NCBI GenBank assembly: GCA_938041445.1
Contig: CALISO010000027.1
Span: 1 to 64,000 of the forward strand
Direction of reading: 5' to 3'
Length of the DNA stretch: 64,000 bases
DNA from: an uncultured Saprospiraceae bacterium
GTDB lineage: Bacteria; Bacteroidota; Bacteroidia; Chitinophagales; Saprospiraceae
The position numbers and the translations under genes were made by a program. Under the pieces are notes generated by a model. The model was not told where the DNA came from. It did no database searches and was given only the letters and a program-made list of their open reading frames with translations. Below are positions 45,316-53,999 of the stretch, piece by piece; the first letter of the stretch is position 1; every line of letters starts with the position of its first letter.

Positions 45316-46317
45316 ATGAAATACGTCGTAACATTTATTTTGGTTTTTGCCATATCGATTGCCATCGGGCAGAATGTAGAATCTGAAATAGGATTTATTT
45401 ATATGAAAGCAGAGTATCTGTTAGAAACAGAAAGATACGATGAGGCTATTTCAGAATATTCTAAAGTCATTAATATTGACCCAAGCTATAAAGATGCTAT
45501 AGGCAAGAGAGCTACAGCTAAGTATGCGCTATACGCTTTTAGTGGAGTCAAGTCGGATATTATGGAATCCATTTCTATTAATGGTATTGATGCTAATGGA
45601 GTAAGATTACTAGGATTATCTAATAGTAATATGGGGAATCATCAAGCGGCCGTAGGGTCACTCATATTAGCTAATACCTTATTTCCAAAAGATAAAGAAG
45701 TACTATCTGCATTAGGAACAAGTGCTTTGAAGTCTGGTGACCATCGAGCTTGTAAAGTGTTAGAAAAGACAAGTTCAAACGATGATGGAAAACGATATGT
45801 ATCTACTATTTGCGCTAATATTCCTAAGGCCAAACCAAGTAAAAAAAGAGGTAGCGATAAAACTAAGCCTAGTACAACAGATGGGGTTAATACAAGAGTG
45901 GATGACATAGTAACTAATGATCCGAAATCAAAGAATACTGATGCAGAAAAAACTGATCAAAGTCAATCAAAAGATACTCCAGTAGTTGAAGAAGAACCAG
46001 AAGTGGTTGTTGATGATGTAGTTAATGAGATTGTCATAGATGAAGATCTGACAATAATAGTGAAGAATGGATTAGGCAGTCGACGAATTATTGACCAACC
46101 AAGTATCTTGCTACTCTCTGAGAAGGCAGGTCAAGTAACAGTAGATATATGTGTGTCTACTGCAGGTAGAGTAGAAAGCGCTAAACTAAATGAATCTGAG
46201 ACAACTATTAATACAGAGAGTCTTAAGTCATTAGCGTTACGAAAGGCTAAAGAGTTTTGGTTTGGAAGAGGCGATGAAGAGTGCGGTACAATCGTACTTG
46301 TCATTAATGGTGGGTAG
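45316..46317 (+). CDS. TPR protein with TonB C-terminal-like domain
   Basis: A 333-residue protein. A signal peptide (residues 1-18, ending in AIGQ) is followed by TPR repeats to about residue 160 (AEYLLETERYDEAISEYSKVINIDPSYKDAI), a charged Lys/Asp/Ser linker, and a C-terminal domain from about 250 (GQVTVDICVSTAGRVESAKL..LRKAKEFWFG) that resembles the TonB C-terminal fold. There is no TonB-type membrane anchor with Pro-rich spacer. The arrangement suggests a periplasmic protein that contacts outer-membrane partners. A weak promoter-like TTG-N22-TATCCTTG lies at 45255-45287. Confidence 0.75.
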   Translation: MKYVVTFILVFAISIAIGQNVESEIGFIYMKAEYLLETERYDEAISEYSKVINIDPSYKDAIGKRATAKYALYAFSGVKSDIMESISINGIDANGVRLLGLSNSNMGNHQAAVGSLILANTLFPKDKEVLSALGTSALKSGDHRACKVLEKTSSNDDGKRYVSTICANIPKAKPSKKRGSDKTKPSTTDGVNTRVDDIVTNDPKSKNTDAEKTDQSQSKDTPVVEEEPEVVVDDVVNEIVIDEDLTIIVKNGLGSRRIIDQPSILLLSEKAGQVTVDICVSTAGRVESAKLNESETTINTESLKSLALRKAKEFWFGRGDEECGTIVLVINGG

Positions 46318-46618
46318 CAAAGAATCTATTTGCTAGACCAGTAATTTTTATTGTTTTTGGTCTTTTGGAGATTGAGTCTCATCATCTCTTTAGTAACAGT
46401 TAAGTAGTTATTTCCTTCAATTATTACAATCATTTTTTTGATGTGTTCTTCAATATGAAGACGACATTATCCCACTTGCACATTGTCTAGGATGTGGTTT
46501 TGACGACTATACTTTGAATTTGTTCTAAACCCAACTTAAGAGACATTTACTAATGCAAAATTTACTTTGATTTAAGAATTACTGGGATATGAAATACACA
46601 ATTGACGCTAAAGGGTTG
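46318..46618. other. Intergenic region between convergent genes
   Basis: About 300 bases with no supported gene. It holds a 7-base inverted repeat at 46315-46335 overlapping the upstream stop codon, and the weak hairpin listed separately. The rest is AT-rich and without recognisable signal. Confidence 0.5.
46335..46366 (+). terminator. Weak candidate terminator of the TPR/TonB-C gene
   Basis: A 6-base stem AGACCA/TGGTCT (46335-46340 with 46358-46363) with a 17-base loop is followed by TTT. The long loop makes this uncertain. Confidence 0.3.
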
Positions 46619-47011
46619 TCAAACGATAGGTTTGATATTTGGTCGATTTCTGAGGTATTGTAGTTTATGCTCAAACATTAGCCTCATCTTGCCGGCTCTT
46701 TGAAGAACCTCGTTAGCCCTGGCTCCTTTGAAATTGGTCTTTATTGATATCTCAAATAAAGAGATCCACCTCTCAAAATGAGCTTTAGAAAGTCCTAGAT
46801 TAATGTGATGTGAAAATGGTTGGCCTCTATATTCTGCCTTTCCGAATAATACTGAATTCCAGAATCGATACATTTTGTCTAGATGTAAATGCCATTCATC
46901 AGGTTGGATTTTCGCATTGAATATTGGACCGATTAAATCATCTTGTTGGACTGCATTGTAGAAGTGGTCAACATAGCATTTAATATCTTCCTTATCTGTG
47001 ATGTCTTTCAT
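46619..47011 (-). CDS. Group III truncated hemoglobin
   Basis: A 130-residue protein. The order of YNAVQQDDLIGPIFN, MYRFWNSVLFG, and SKAHFERWISLFE fits group III truncated globins; H78 in AHFERW is the likely proximal heme ligand. The loss of the early Gly motifs is typical of this group. It should bind oxygen, NO or peroxide in the cytoplasm. It stands alone. Confidence 0.85.
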   Translation of the reverse strand: MKDITDKEDIKCYVDHFYNAVQQDDLIGPIFNAKIQPDEWHLHLDKMYRFWNSVLFGKAEYRGQPFSHHINLGLSKAHFERWISLFEISIKTNFKGARANEVLQRAGKMRLMFEHKLQYLRNRPNIKPIV

Positions 47012-47135
47012 TATTCTGCAAGGTAGTAAATAGTGAGTGCAAGTTATCTACTCATTCTAACGTAACAAGTCACTACGTTTATCGTTATCACATTGCTTAG
47101 TCAATTCTAGAGATATATCGCCTAAGCATATTCTT

Positions 47136-47143
47136 TAACTTTG
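47136..47143 (+). promoter_or_regulatory. Candidate -7 promoter box of the alpha/beta hydrolase gene
   Basis: TAACTTTG matches TAnnTTTG exactly. Its last three bases are the TTG at 47141 that would otherwise be taken as the start codon. Transcription would start near 47150. Confidence 0.4.
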
Positions 47144-47161
47144 ATTTCAAAATGTATTTGT

Positions 47162-47950
47162 TTGGGTAGAGTATTGAAGTGGTTTCTAGGTATTGTAATA
47201 ATAACCTACTGCATAGGTTGTGTGGTGTTATATATTAATCAAGAAAAAATCTTATTTCTCGAAGAATCTCTGTCATCAGACCACATATACCGCAAAGGAG
47301 TAGAAGAACAAGTCCGAGTAGATGACGATGTCAACATTAGCTGCTACTGGAATCGTGTACCAAATCCGAAAGGTGTCATCTTATATTTTCACGGTAATAA
47401 GGGTAATATCCGACGTTGTATCAGACAGACTGAGATGATGGAAGGCAATGGATATGATATCTATATGCCAGACTATCGCGGATATGGTAAGAGTCAAGGG
47501 GAGGTGGAGTCTGATGATCAATTTTATGCCGATGGTCAGATCGTATATGACAAAATGAAAGCAGAATATGGTGAAGAGAATATTGTCTTAGTAGGGTATT
47601 CTATGGGTTCGGGTCCTGCCACCTATCTTGCAGGAAGTAATAAGCCAAAAGACTTATTATTAATATCCCCATTCAAGAGTATTGTGGATATGAAAAATAG
47701 GTACATTCCATTTGTCCCAAGTTTCTTGATAAAGTATCAATTTCCTAATTGGAAATACCTAGAGCAAACTACTTGTCCAATCACTATCTTCTATACTCCT
47801 GAAGACACAGTTGTCTTACCTGAGTCTACACTAGCCCTCACTGAACATTCTGATCACGAAAACTTAGTTCGTATCGATGGAACAAGTCATCGAGGAATGA
47901 TTTTTCAATCAAAATGGAAGACTGCTTTGCAGCAGCAATTAGCAAGATGA
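47162..47950 (+). CDS. Membrane-anchored alpha/beta hydrolase (BEM46-like)
   Basis: About 262 residues if started at TTG 47162; a TTG at 47174 is equally possible, and the TTG at 47141 lies in the promoter box. An N-terminal transmembrane segment (WFLGIVIITYCIGCVVLYI) is followed by the hydrolase core: YFHGNKGN (oxyanion hole), the nucleophile elbow GYSMGS, an acid in TPEDTV and the His of TSHRGM. This fits the BEM46/ABHD family of membrane-bound serine hydrolases. The substrate is unknown. Confidence 0.82.
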   Translation: MGRVLKWFLGIVIITYCIGCVVLYINQEKILFLEESLSSDHIYRKGVEEQVRVDDDVNISCYWNRVPNPKGVILYFHGNKGNIRRCIRQTEMMEGNGYDIYMPDYRGYGKSQGEVESDDQFYADGQIVYDKMKAEYGEENIVLVGYSMGSGPATYLAGSNKPKDLLLISPFKSIVDMKNRYIPFVPSFLIKYQFPNWKYLEQTTCPITIFYTPEDTVVLPESTLALTEHSDHENLVRIDGTSHRGMIFQSKWKTALQQQLAR

Positions 47951-48056
47951 TTTTAAAAGTTGGATATAAAATATAACACTTAGTTAACTTCTTGAATTCG
48001 AACCTTGTGGACAACCATTAGTATTCGTATTATCATAAATATAAAAACGACTAGTT

Positions 48057-48812
48057 ATGCGAGTTACAATTCTTTTGACATTCCTTTTATCAATAATTGT
48101 TATAGGAAACTTATTAGCTGATTCAATTGATGAACGAGGTGTAGATTATAATCTTCCAGTTAAGACTTTACCTAATCATCAACTATTAAATGATATCCTT
48201 GGTGACTATGTTTCCGCAGATGGTATTGTTGATTATGCAAGCATCAAATATGATGTAGCAAGATTGGATGCTTACATTGCGGAGCTTCAGCAACATTCTC
48301 CAGATGGTGAATGGAGTAAAGATGAATCTTTGGCATATTGGATCAATGCTTACAACGCATTTACATTAAAGCTAATCTCAGATAATTACCCGCTAAATTC
48401 TATCACTGATCTACACGGAGGTAAGCCTTGGGATCATAAGTGGATTAATATTGGAGGAAAGACACTTTCTCTCAATCAGATTGAGAATGAAATTATAAGG
48501 CCAACATATAATGAACCTCGAATCCATTTTGCAGTTAATTGCGCAGCATTATCGTGTCCACCACTGGCTAACAAGGCGTTCACAGCAGAGAACCTCGATA
48601 GTTTGTTGGAAGAGCGGACCAAGGGGTTTATCAATGATCCTTCTTACAATCAATTGACAGAATCTCCAGCTCAACTTTCAAAGATATTTGAATGGTATGG
48701 CAAAGACTTTGGGGATGTTGATGCGTTTATTAATCAATATAAAAAAGATGGAGTATCTTCAATCACAAGTCACGAATTCACAGAATATCACTGGGGACTC
48801 AATGGTAAATAA
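48057..48812 (+). CDS. DUF547 domain-containing secreted protein
   Basis: A 251-residue protein with a signal peptide (residues 1-21). From about residue 40 it is DUF547: GIVDYASI, WINAYNAFTLKLI, ALSCPPL and IFEWYGKDF are all present. The SLAYWINAYNAF and HFAVNCAALSCPPL segments hold conserved Asn, His and Cys residues that suggest an enzyme or thiol-based site. It is followed 15 bases later by the monooxygenase gene. Confidence 0.85.
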   Translation: MRVTILLTFLLSIIVIGNLLADSIDERGVDYNLPVKTLPNHQLLNDILGDYVSADGIVDYASIKYDVARLDAYIAELQQHSPDGEWSKDESLAYWINAYNAFTLKLISDNYPLNSITDLHGGKPWDHKWINIGGKTLSLNQIENEIIRPTYNEPRIHFAVNCAALSCPPLANKAFTAENLDSLLEERTKGFINDPSYNQLTESPAQLSKIFEWYGKDFGDVDAFINQYKKDGVSSITSHEFTEYHWGLNGK

Positions 48813-48827
48813 CTAACTCAATGCATA

Positions 48828-49904
48828 TTGGCTAATCCAACTATCCTGATTATCGGAGCAAGCACCACTGGTCTTACAGCTGCACTAGAGTTCGCTAAGA
48901 GAGGTGTGGGTGTTGAGATAGTGGAAAGAAGAAAAGGCGTATCCACGCTATCGAGAGCGGTAGGTATTATGCCAGAGAGCTTAGAGAAGATAGGACTCTC
49001 TGTGAAGGATAAGATACGAGAACGGGGTGTGCCATTCTTTAAAATCAATATGCACTTTGGGTCTAAGCAAGTGATGTCTCTTGATGTCAGCGACAGGCTT
49101 ACACGTAGTGATGTGATGATAGGGCTTGCGCAAAATCTTACTGAAGAAATTATTGCAGAAGAGTTAAGTGGCCTAGGAGTAGACGTCAGCTATAATACCA
49201 CAGCAACCCAGGTTACAACTAGTGACAAAGAAGTTCAAGTTTGTTTTCAGGGTGACCCTAACCCTAAGACATACGATTGGGTAATTGCTTGTGATGGAAT
49301 TCATTCTACAGTAAGAGATCAGCTCAGCATTCCATATGAAGGCTATGATGTTCATGGAGAGTGGTCTATTGCAGATATAGAAGTAAAGGGTCTACTTGAT
49401 ACATCTGCAGTCAATGGTTGGTACAAAGTTGGTCCTGCTAATGATGTGATTATTGGATTTCCAATTGGAGAGAATAGACTTCGTTTTATTTCTTCTTCTA
49501 CTAAGAGTTTGGACTTATTGCCGATACCAGTAACAATCACTAAGTTGTATCGTGAAGGGCGATTCACCATTTCTGCAAGACAAGCAAGCACTTATCAGAA
49601 AGGTAGAGTCCTTCTAGCAGGAGATGCTGCACATTGTCATTCTCCAGTAGGCGGTAAAGGGATGAATCTTGGTATTGATGATGCTGTAGCCGCTGTCAAT
49701 GCAATCTTAAATAACTCTGCGAATTCTTATGCTAAAAAGAGAGCCGTTATCGGCAAGCGTGTCATCAACACTACTGAGAGACTCCGTAAGAAAATTGTAA
49801 GTAGTAACCCAATCTCGCAGGAACTGATCAGAGTTGTTATGGGGACAATTGATAAATTTCCATTTGTCCAAGAACGTATCTTGAAAGGAGTAAGTCGTTT
49901 ATAG
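48828..49904 (+). CDS. FAD-dependent monooxygenase (PHBH-like)
   Basis: A 358-residue protein starting at TTG 48828. The start is well supported, because the FAD-binding GASTTGL motif begins only about ten residues in and the first in-frame ATG is beyond it. The DG motif (ACDGIHSTVR) and the GD motif (LLAGDAAHCHSPVGGKGMNLGIDDA) complete the PHBH signature. It hydroxylates an aromatic or similar substrate using NAD(P)H and oxygen. It is likely co-transcribed with the DUF547 gene. Confidence 0.9.
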   Translation: MANPTILIIGASTTGLTAALEFAKRGVGVEIVERRKGVSTLSRAVGIMPESLEKIGLSVKDKIRERGVPFFKINMHFGSKQVMSLDVSDRLTRSDVMIGLAQNLTEEIIAEELSGLGVDVSYNTTATQVTTSDKEVQVCFQGDPNPKTYDWVIACDGIHSTVRDQLSIPYEGYDVHGEWSIADIEVKGLLDTSAVNGWYKVGPANDVIIGFPIGENRLRFISSSTKSLDLLPIPVTITKLYREGRFTISARQASTYQKGRVLLAGDAAHCHSPVGGKGMNLGIDDAVAAVNAILNNSANSYAKKRAVIGKRVINTTERLRKKIVSSNPISQELIRVVMGTIDKFPFVQERILKGVSRL

Positions 49905-49927
49905 CATAGCAATCTAGACAGTAATCT

Positions 49928-51274
49928 CTACTGATAATCAGCCATAGTGTAACCGATATAATTCAAAGGAGTAATTAGGAGCATTTCAGTCTTGATTGTA
50001 TCATCAACTTCTAGTGTATTGATAAATGCGTGCATCGTCTCTTTGGTGATTTTTTCATTACCTCTTGTCAGGTCTTTGAGTTTTTCATAAGGTTTTTCGA
50101 CGCCTTCTCTTCGGAGAATATTTTGAATAGCTTCTGCAACTACAGGCCATTGGTTATCCAGGTCAGATTGGATCTTTGCTGTATTGATTTGCAACTTACT
50201 GATGCCCTTAAGGATACTTCCAAATGCGATACCGCTATGTGCAAATGGCACTCCAATATTCCTAGATACAGTACTGTCTGTGAGATCTCTTTGAAGTCTT
50301 GAAACTGGTAATTTGCCAGCTAAGAATGTGAAGATAGCATTAGCCAGTCCTAGGTTTCCTTCTGCATTTTCAAAGTCAATCGGGTTGACCTTGTGTGGCA
50401 TAGCACTACTTCCAACTTCTCCTGCAATAACCTTTTGCTTAAAATATTCCATTGAGATATATGTCCACAAATCTCTACAGAAATCAATTAAGATGGTATT
50501 GATCCTTGACACAGTGTGAAAGATGTTGGCCATCATATCATAATGTTCTATCTGTGTCGTGTATTGAAGTCTTTCCATACCTATACTCTCCACAAAGGTA
50601 TTTCCAAAGTCTATCCAGTCCACATCGGAGATAGTTACCTTATGTGCATTGAAGTTACCAGTAGCACCTCCAAATTTCGCCTTTGTCGGAATGTCAATCA
50701 GTACTTGTATCTGAGCTTGTAACCTCTCTACGAATACCATCCATTCTTTTCCCATTGTCGTAGGTGAAGCAGGTTGTCCATGTGTATGTGCCAGAAGAGG
50801 GATGTGTTGATATTCTTCAGCTTTCTCTTTGATGGCTTCTCTGACTTCACTCAATATTGGGTAGAAGACATCAGCGATGGCATCTCTTAGCATCAGAGGT
50901 GTTGCAGTATTATTCACATCTTGGGACGTCAATCCAAAGTGTACCCACTCAGTATATTTTGCAAGTCCAAACTGCTGTAGCTGGTCTTTGATGTAGTACT
51001 CAACAGCTTTCACATCATGGTTAGTCACCTTTTCTGTATTCTTGATTACTTGTGCTGCAGCTTCATTGAAGTTTTCATAGATACTGTTAATTTGCTCTAT
51101 CTCTTCTTCAGTTAACTGTGGTAAAGATTCGCTCTTACAAGTGAGTAATTGTATTAGGTACTTGACCTCTACAAATACCCGATACTTGATCAATGCATAC
51201 TCCGAAAAGTAATCTTGAAAAGCAATCGTTTTTGCCGCATATCGGCCGTCAATAGGGGAGATGTGTCTTAGCAT
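49928..51274 (-). CDS. purB: Adenylosuccinate lyase
   Basis: A 448-residue protein from ATG 51274, which gives the family-typical start MLRHISPIDGRY. The longer frame begins at a TTG (51313) inside the promoter box. The active-site loop SSAMPHKVNPIDFENAEGN and the catalytic histidine segment LAHTHGQPASPTT are present. It makes fumarate and AMP from adenylosuccinate and also acts on SAICAR. It faces pepD across a shared upstream region. Confidence 0.97.
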   Translation of the reverse strand: MLRHISPIDGRYAAKTIAFQDYFSEYALIKYRVFVEVKYLIQLLTCKSESLPQLTEEEIEQINSIYENFNEAAAQVIKNTEKVTNHDVKAVEYYIKDQLQQFGLAKYTEWVHFGLTSQDVNNTATPLMLRDAIADVFYPILSEVREAIKEKAEEYQHIPLLAHTHGQPASPTTMGKEWMVFVERLQAQIQVLIDIPTKAKFGGATGNFNAHKVTISDVDWIDFGNTFVESIGMERLQYTTQIEHYDMMANIFHTVSRINTILIDFCRDLWTYISMEYFKQKVIAGEVGSSAMPHKVNPIDFENAEGNLGLANAIFTFLAGKLPVSRLQRDLTDSTVSRNIGVPFAHSGIAFGSILKGISKLQINTAKIQSDLDNQWPVVAEAIQNILRREGVEKPYEKLKDLTRGNEKITKETMHAFINTLEVDDTIKTEMLLITPLNYIGYTMADYQ

Positions 51275-51310
51275 AATGGTATTAAATACTGTGTCTTTGT
51301 ATAAGATGGG

Positions 51311-51318
51311 CAAAGGTA
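51311..51318 (-). promoter_or_regulatory. Candidate -7 promoter box of purB
   Basis: On the minus strand TACCTTTG, an exact match to TAnnTTTG, placing transcription start near 51305 and leaving about 30 bases to the ATG at 51274. Confidence 0.5.
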
Positions 51319-51376
51319 GGATTTTTTAAAGGCAAACCGATTATTACTCTCCTCGCTAATCGTAGAAAGAAATACT

Positions 51377-51384
51377 TACATTTG
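51377..51384 (+). promoter_or_regulatory. Candidate -7 promoter box of pepD
   Basis: TACATTTG matches TAnnTTTG, 27 bases before the ATG at 51412. It is divergent from the purB box 60 bases away. No -33 TTG was seen. Confidence 0.45.
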
Positions 51385-51411
51385 CTCACAAGCTAAAAAA
51401 TTAGATATCAA

Positions 51412-52869
51412 ATGTCAGTAAGTCAACTCAGCCCGCAAGCATTGTGGAAGAACTTTGCAGATCTCAACGCAGTACCACGACCAAGTAAAAAGGAAGAACG
51501 TGTTATTGCTTTTGTGAAAACATTTGGCGAGAGCCTCAATCTTCCAACTGTGGTAGATCATATCGGAAATGTCATCATTAAGAAACCGGCTACATCTGGT
51601 ATGGAAGATCGGATGACTGTTGTCTTACAGTCTCATCTTGATATGGTCCATCAGAAGAATGCAGATACAATATTTGACTTCGACAAGGAGGGAATCAAGA
51701 TGGTAATTGATGGTGATTGGGTGAAGGCTGATGGTACAACACTCGGGGCTGATAATGGTATCGGTGTAGCAACAATAATGGCGCTGCTAGAATCTGATGA
51801 TATCCCGCATCCACCGCTAGAGGCACTCTTCACAATTGATGAAGAGACTGGGATGACAGGAGCACTAGAGCTAAAGGGTGGACTCCTAGAAGCAGATATT
51901 ATGCTAAATCTAGATACTGAAGATGATGATGAATTGACTATAGGATGTGCTGGTGGTGTTGATATTACAGGCAGCGGTAATTATTCTATAACGTCTTCAA
52001 TTAACAATTCAGAAACGTATGAAATCAGTATTACAGGATTGACAGGTGGACATAGTGGAATGGACATTCATAAGGGTAGAGGCAACGCCAATAAGCTGAT
52101 GAATCGACTTCTAATAACATTAGAAAAAGAGGTGGAAATTCAAGTTGTATCTGTTGATGGTGGAGGACTCCGAAATGCTATTCCAAGAGAATCCTTTGCT
52201 GTAGTTGTGGTATCTGAATCAAAGGCAAGTGAATTAGAATCTATCGTGAATACATACTCTGAAATTCTCAATAAAGAATACGGTACAACTGATTCTCAAC
52301 TCACCGTCAATCTGAAGTCTACCGATGCTGCTAGCTCAGTAATGGACTCTCAGTACCAACGTAAAATACTTAGATCAATCTATGCTGTGCCAAGTGGTAT
52401 TTACAGAATGAGTCCAGATATCGATTCGCTTGTGCAAACATCTAATAATCTTGCCAGAGTTGAAATAAAGGAGGGTAAAGCAAGTGTGCTATGTCTATGC
52501 AGAAGCTCTGTTGATACTGAAAAAACAGATATGCAAATGGCAATATCAAGTGCCCTAGAGCTTGCAGATCTTACTATAGAAGTGGGTGGATCTTATCCTG
52601 GATGGACACCTGCGCCTAGTTCTGAAATTGTGACAATTATGTCTGATCTATATCGAGAACTCTTCGATGGAGAACCTCACGTCAATGCATGTCACGCCGG
52701 ACTAGAATGTGGAATCTTGGGTACAAACTATCCTGATATGGATATGATCTCCTTTGGTCCTAATATCAGAGGTGCTCATAGTCCAGATGAAAAAGTACAG
52801 ATTAGTAGTGTGCAGAAATATTGGAAGTACCTCCTAGAGACATTGAAGCGGATACCGGTCAAAGGGTAG
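51412..52869 (+). CDS. pepD: Aminoacyl-histidine dipeptidase (M20 family)
   Basis: A 485-residue protein of PepD length. The di-zinc ligands appear in order: SHLDMV (His), TLGADNGIG (bridging Asp), IDEETGMTGA (Glu pair), NLDTED (Asp) and the C-terminal GAHSPDE (His). The lid domain lies between GGHSGMDIHKGRGNANK and the end. It cleaves dipeptides such as beta-alanyl-histidine in the cytoplasm. Confidence 0.95.
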   Translation: MSVSQLSPQALWKNFADLNAVPRPSKKEERVIAFVKTFGESLNLPTVVDHIGNVIIKKPATSGMEDRMTVVLQSHLDMVHQKNADTIFDFDKEGIKMVIDGDWVKADGTTLGADNGIGVATIMALLESDDIPHPPLEALFTIDEETGMTGALELKGGLLEADIMLNLDTEDDDELTIGCAGGVDITGSGNYSITSSINNSETYEISITGLTGGHSGMDIHKGRGNANKLMNRLLITLEKEVEIQVVSVDGGGLRNAIPRESFAVVVVSESKASELESIVNTYSEILNKEYGTTDSQLTVNLKSTDAASSVMDSQYQRKILRSIYAVPSGIYRMSPDIDSLVQTSNNLARVEIKEGKASVLCLCRSSVDTEKTDMQMAISSALELADLTIEVGGSYPGWTPAPSSEIVTIMSDLYRELFDGEPHVNACHAGLECGILGTNYPDMDMISFGPNIRGAHSPDEKVQISSVQKYWKYLLETLKRIPVKG

Positions 52870-52997
52870 TTATGAGTAAGATAATTGTCACCTGGCTTAT
52901 GTAACGCCAAGAAATATAGGGTGTAATTTTCATTGTGAAGGTAATTCTTGTACTTTGTCCAATCTGATTTAGAGTTCAAAAAATTAAACATAATCTC

Positions 52998-53987
52998 ATG
53001 TCAAAGTATCTATTCGTCCTATCAATGTTACTCTTCACTTCTCTATACCTTGGGGCACAAGAAACTGGTAGTTTTGAAATAGAAGTGAGTTTCAATGAAG
53101 CAGATTACGATTTTGATCGTACACTATACTATTATGTGCCAACGGACTATGATGCCTCTCAATCTTATCCACTTGTTGTAGGCTTCCGAGGAGGTCCTCA
53201 TAGCAACGCAGGACAATTCAGAGATCAACTGACATTTATGGCGGATAGTATAGGCGCTATTATTCTCTGTCCCGAAAATGCTGACCATTTTTGGAATAAT
53301 GAGGGACTCACGAAGCAGCTCTTTCAATATTCTGTTGAGCTTACAGAAGACTTATATTCTATTGATCCAGATTTCATCTACTTAACTGGATTGTCATATG
53401 GTGGCAGGCATGCAGTAATAGTAGCAATGGATACAGATAATGGGGATATTCCTAAGCTAAGAGGTGTGATACCATTTGCTGCTGGATCAGAAGCGGACTT
53501 ACAGCCAAACTATGATAGTATAGAAGACTTTGCACCAGCTTGTGTCTGTATAGGACTAAGTGACTCACAGAATTTTATTGATGTTTCAAATAATCTTGTT
53601 GATGATATTACATTCTATGACGGCGATGCCTTCCTTAATGCCATTCCTAATGTTGGTCATACTGTAGCATTCTCAAACTATGCTGAAGAAATGATGGAAT
53701 GTATCTACTACATCGAATCGCAGACGTTAATCTCCTCTTCTAATGATCTTGATACAAATCAAAGTATCAAGATCTATCCCAACCCTAGCGAGCAGGAAAT
53801 CACTATAGAAATTGACAATGAAGAAATGCCAAGTAGAGTCTATCTCACAATGCTGAATGGGGAATTAGTAAAAGAGATACAAAATAATGTCAGAACGTTG
53901 TCAGTCACTGATTTACCTCAAGGAACGTATATGTTGACTGTAGAATTTGAAACAGGTGTGGAGACGAGGAGAGTTGTTGTGGAGTAG
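52998..53987 (+). CDS. T9SS-exported esterase/depolymerase-like hydrolase
   Basis: A 329-residue protein with a signal peptide (ending in LGAQ). The alpha/beta hydrolase core has the oxyanion segment VGFRGGPHSNAGQF, the nucleophile elbow GLSYGG (S133) and a catalytic His in NVGHTVAF. It resembles the PHB depolymerase/feruloyl esterase group. The last 75 residues, from IKIYPNPSEQEITI to VETRRVVVE, are a type A T9SS sorting domain. The enzyme is therefore displayed or released outside the cell. The substrate is unknown. Confidence 0.85.
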   Translation: MSKYLFVLSMLLFTSLYLGAQETGSFEIEVSFNEADYDFDRTLYYYVPTDYDASQSYPLVVGFRGGPHSNAGQFRDQLTFMADSIGAIILCPENADHFWNNEGLTKQLFQYSVELTEDLYSIDPDFIYLTGLSYGGRHAVIVAMDTDNGDIPKLRGVIPFAAGSEADLQPNYDSIEDFAPACVCIGLSDSQNFIDVSNNLVDDITFYDGDAFLNAIPNVGHTVAFSNYAEEMMECIYYIESQTLISSSNDLDTNQSIKIYPNPSEQEITIEIDNEEMPSRVYLTMLNGELVKEIQNNVRTLSVTDLPQGTYMLTVEFETGVETRRVVVE

Positions 53988-53999
53988 AGTTGACAATTT

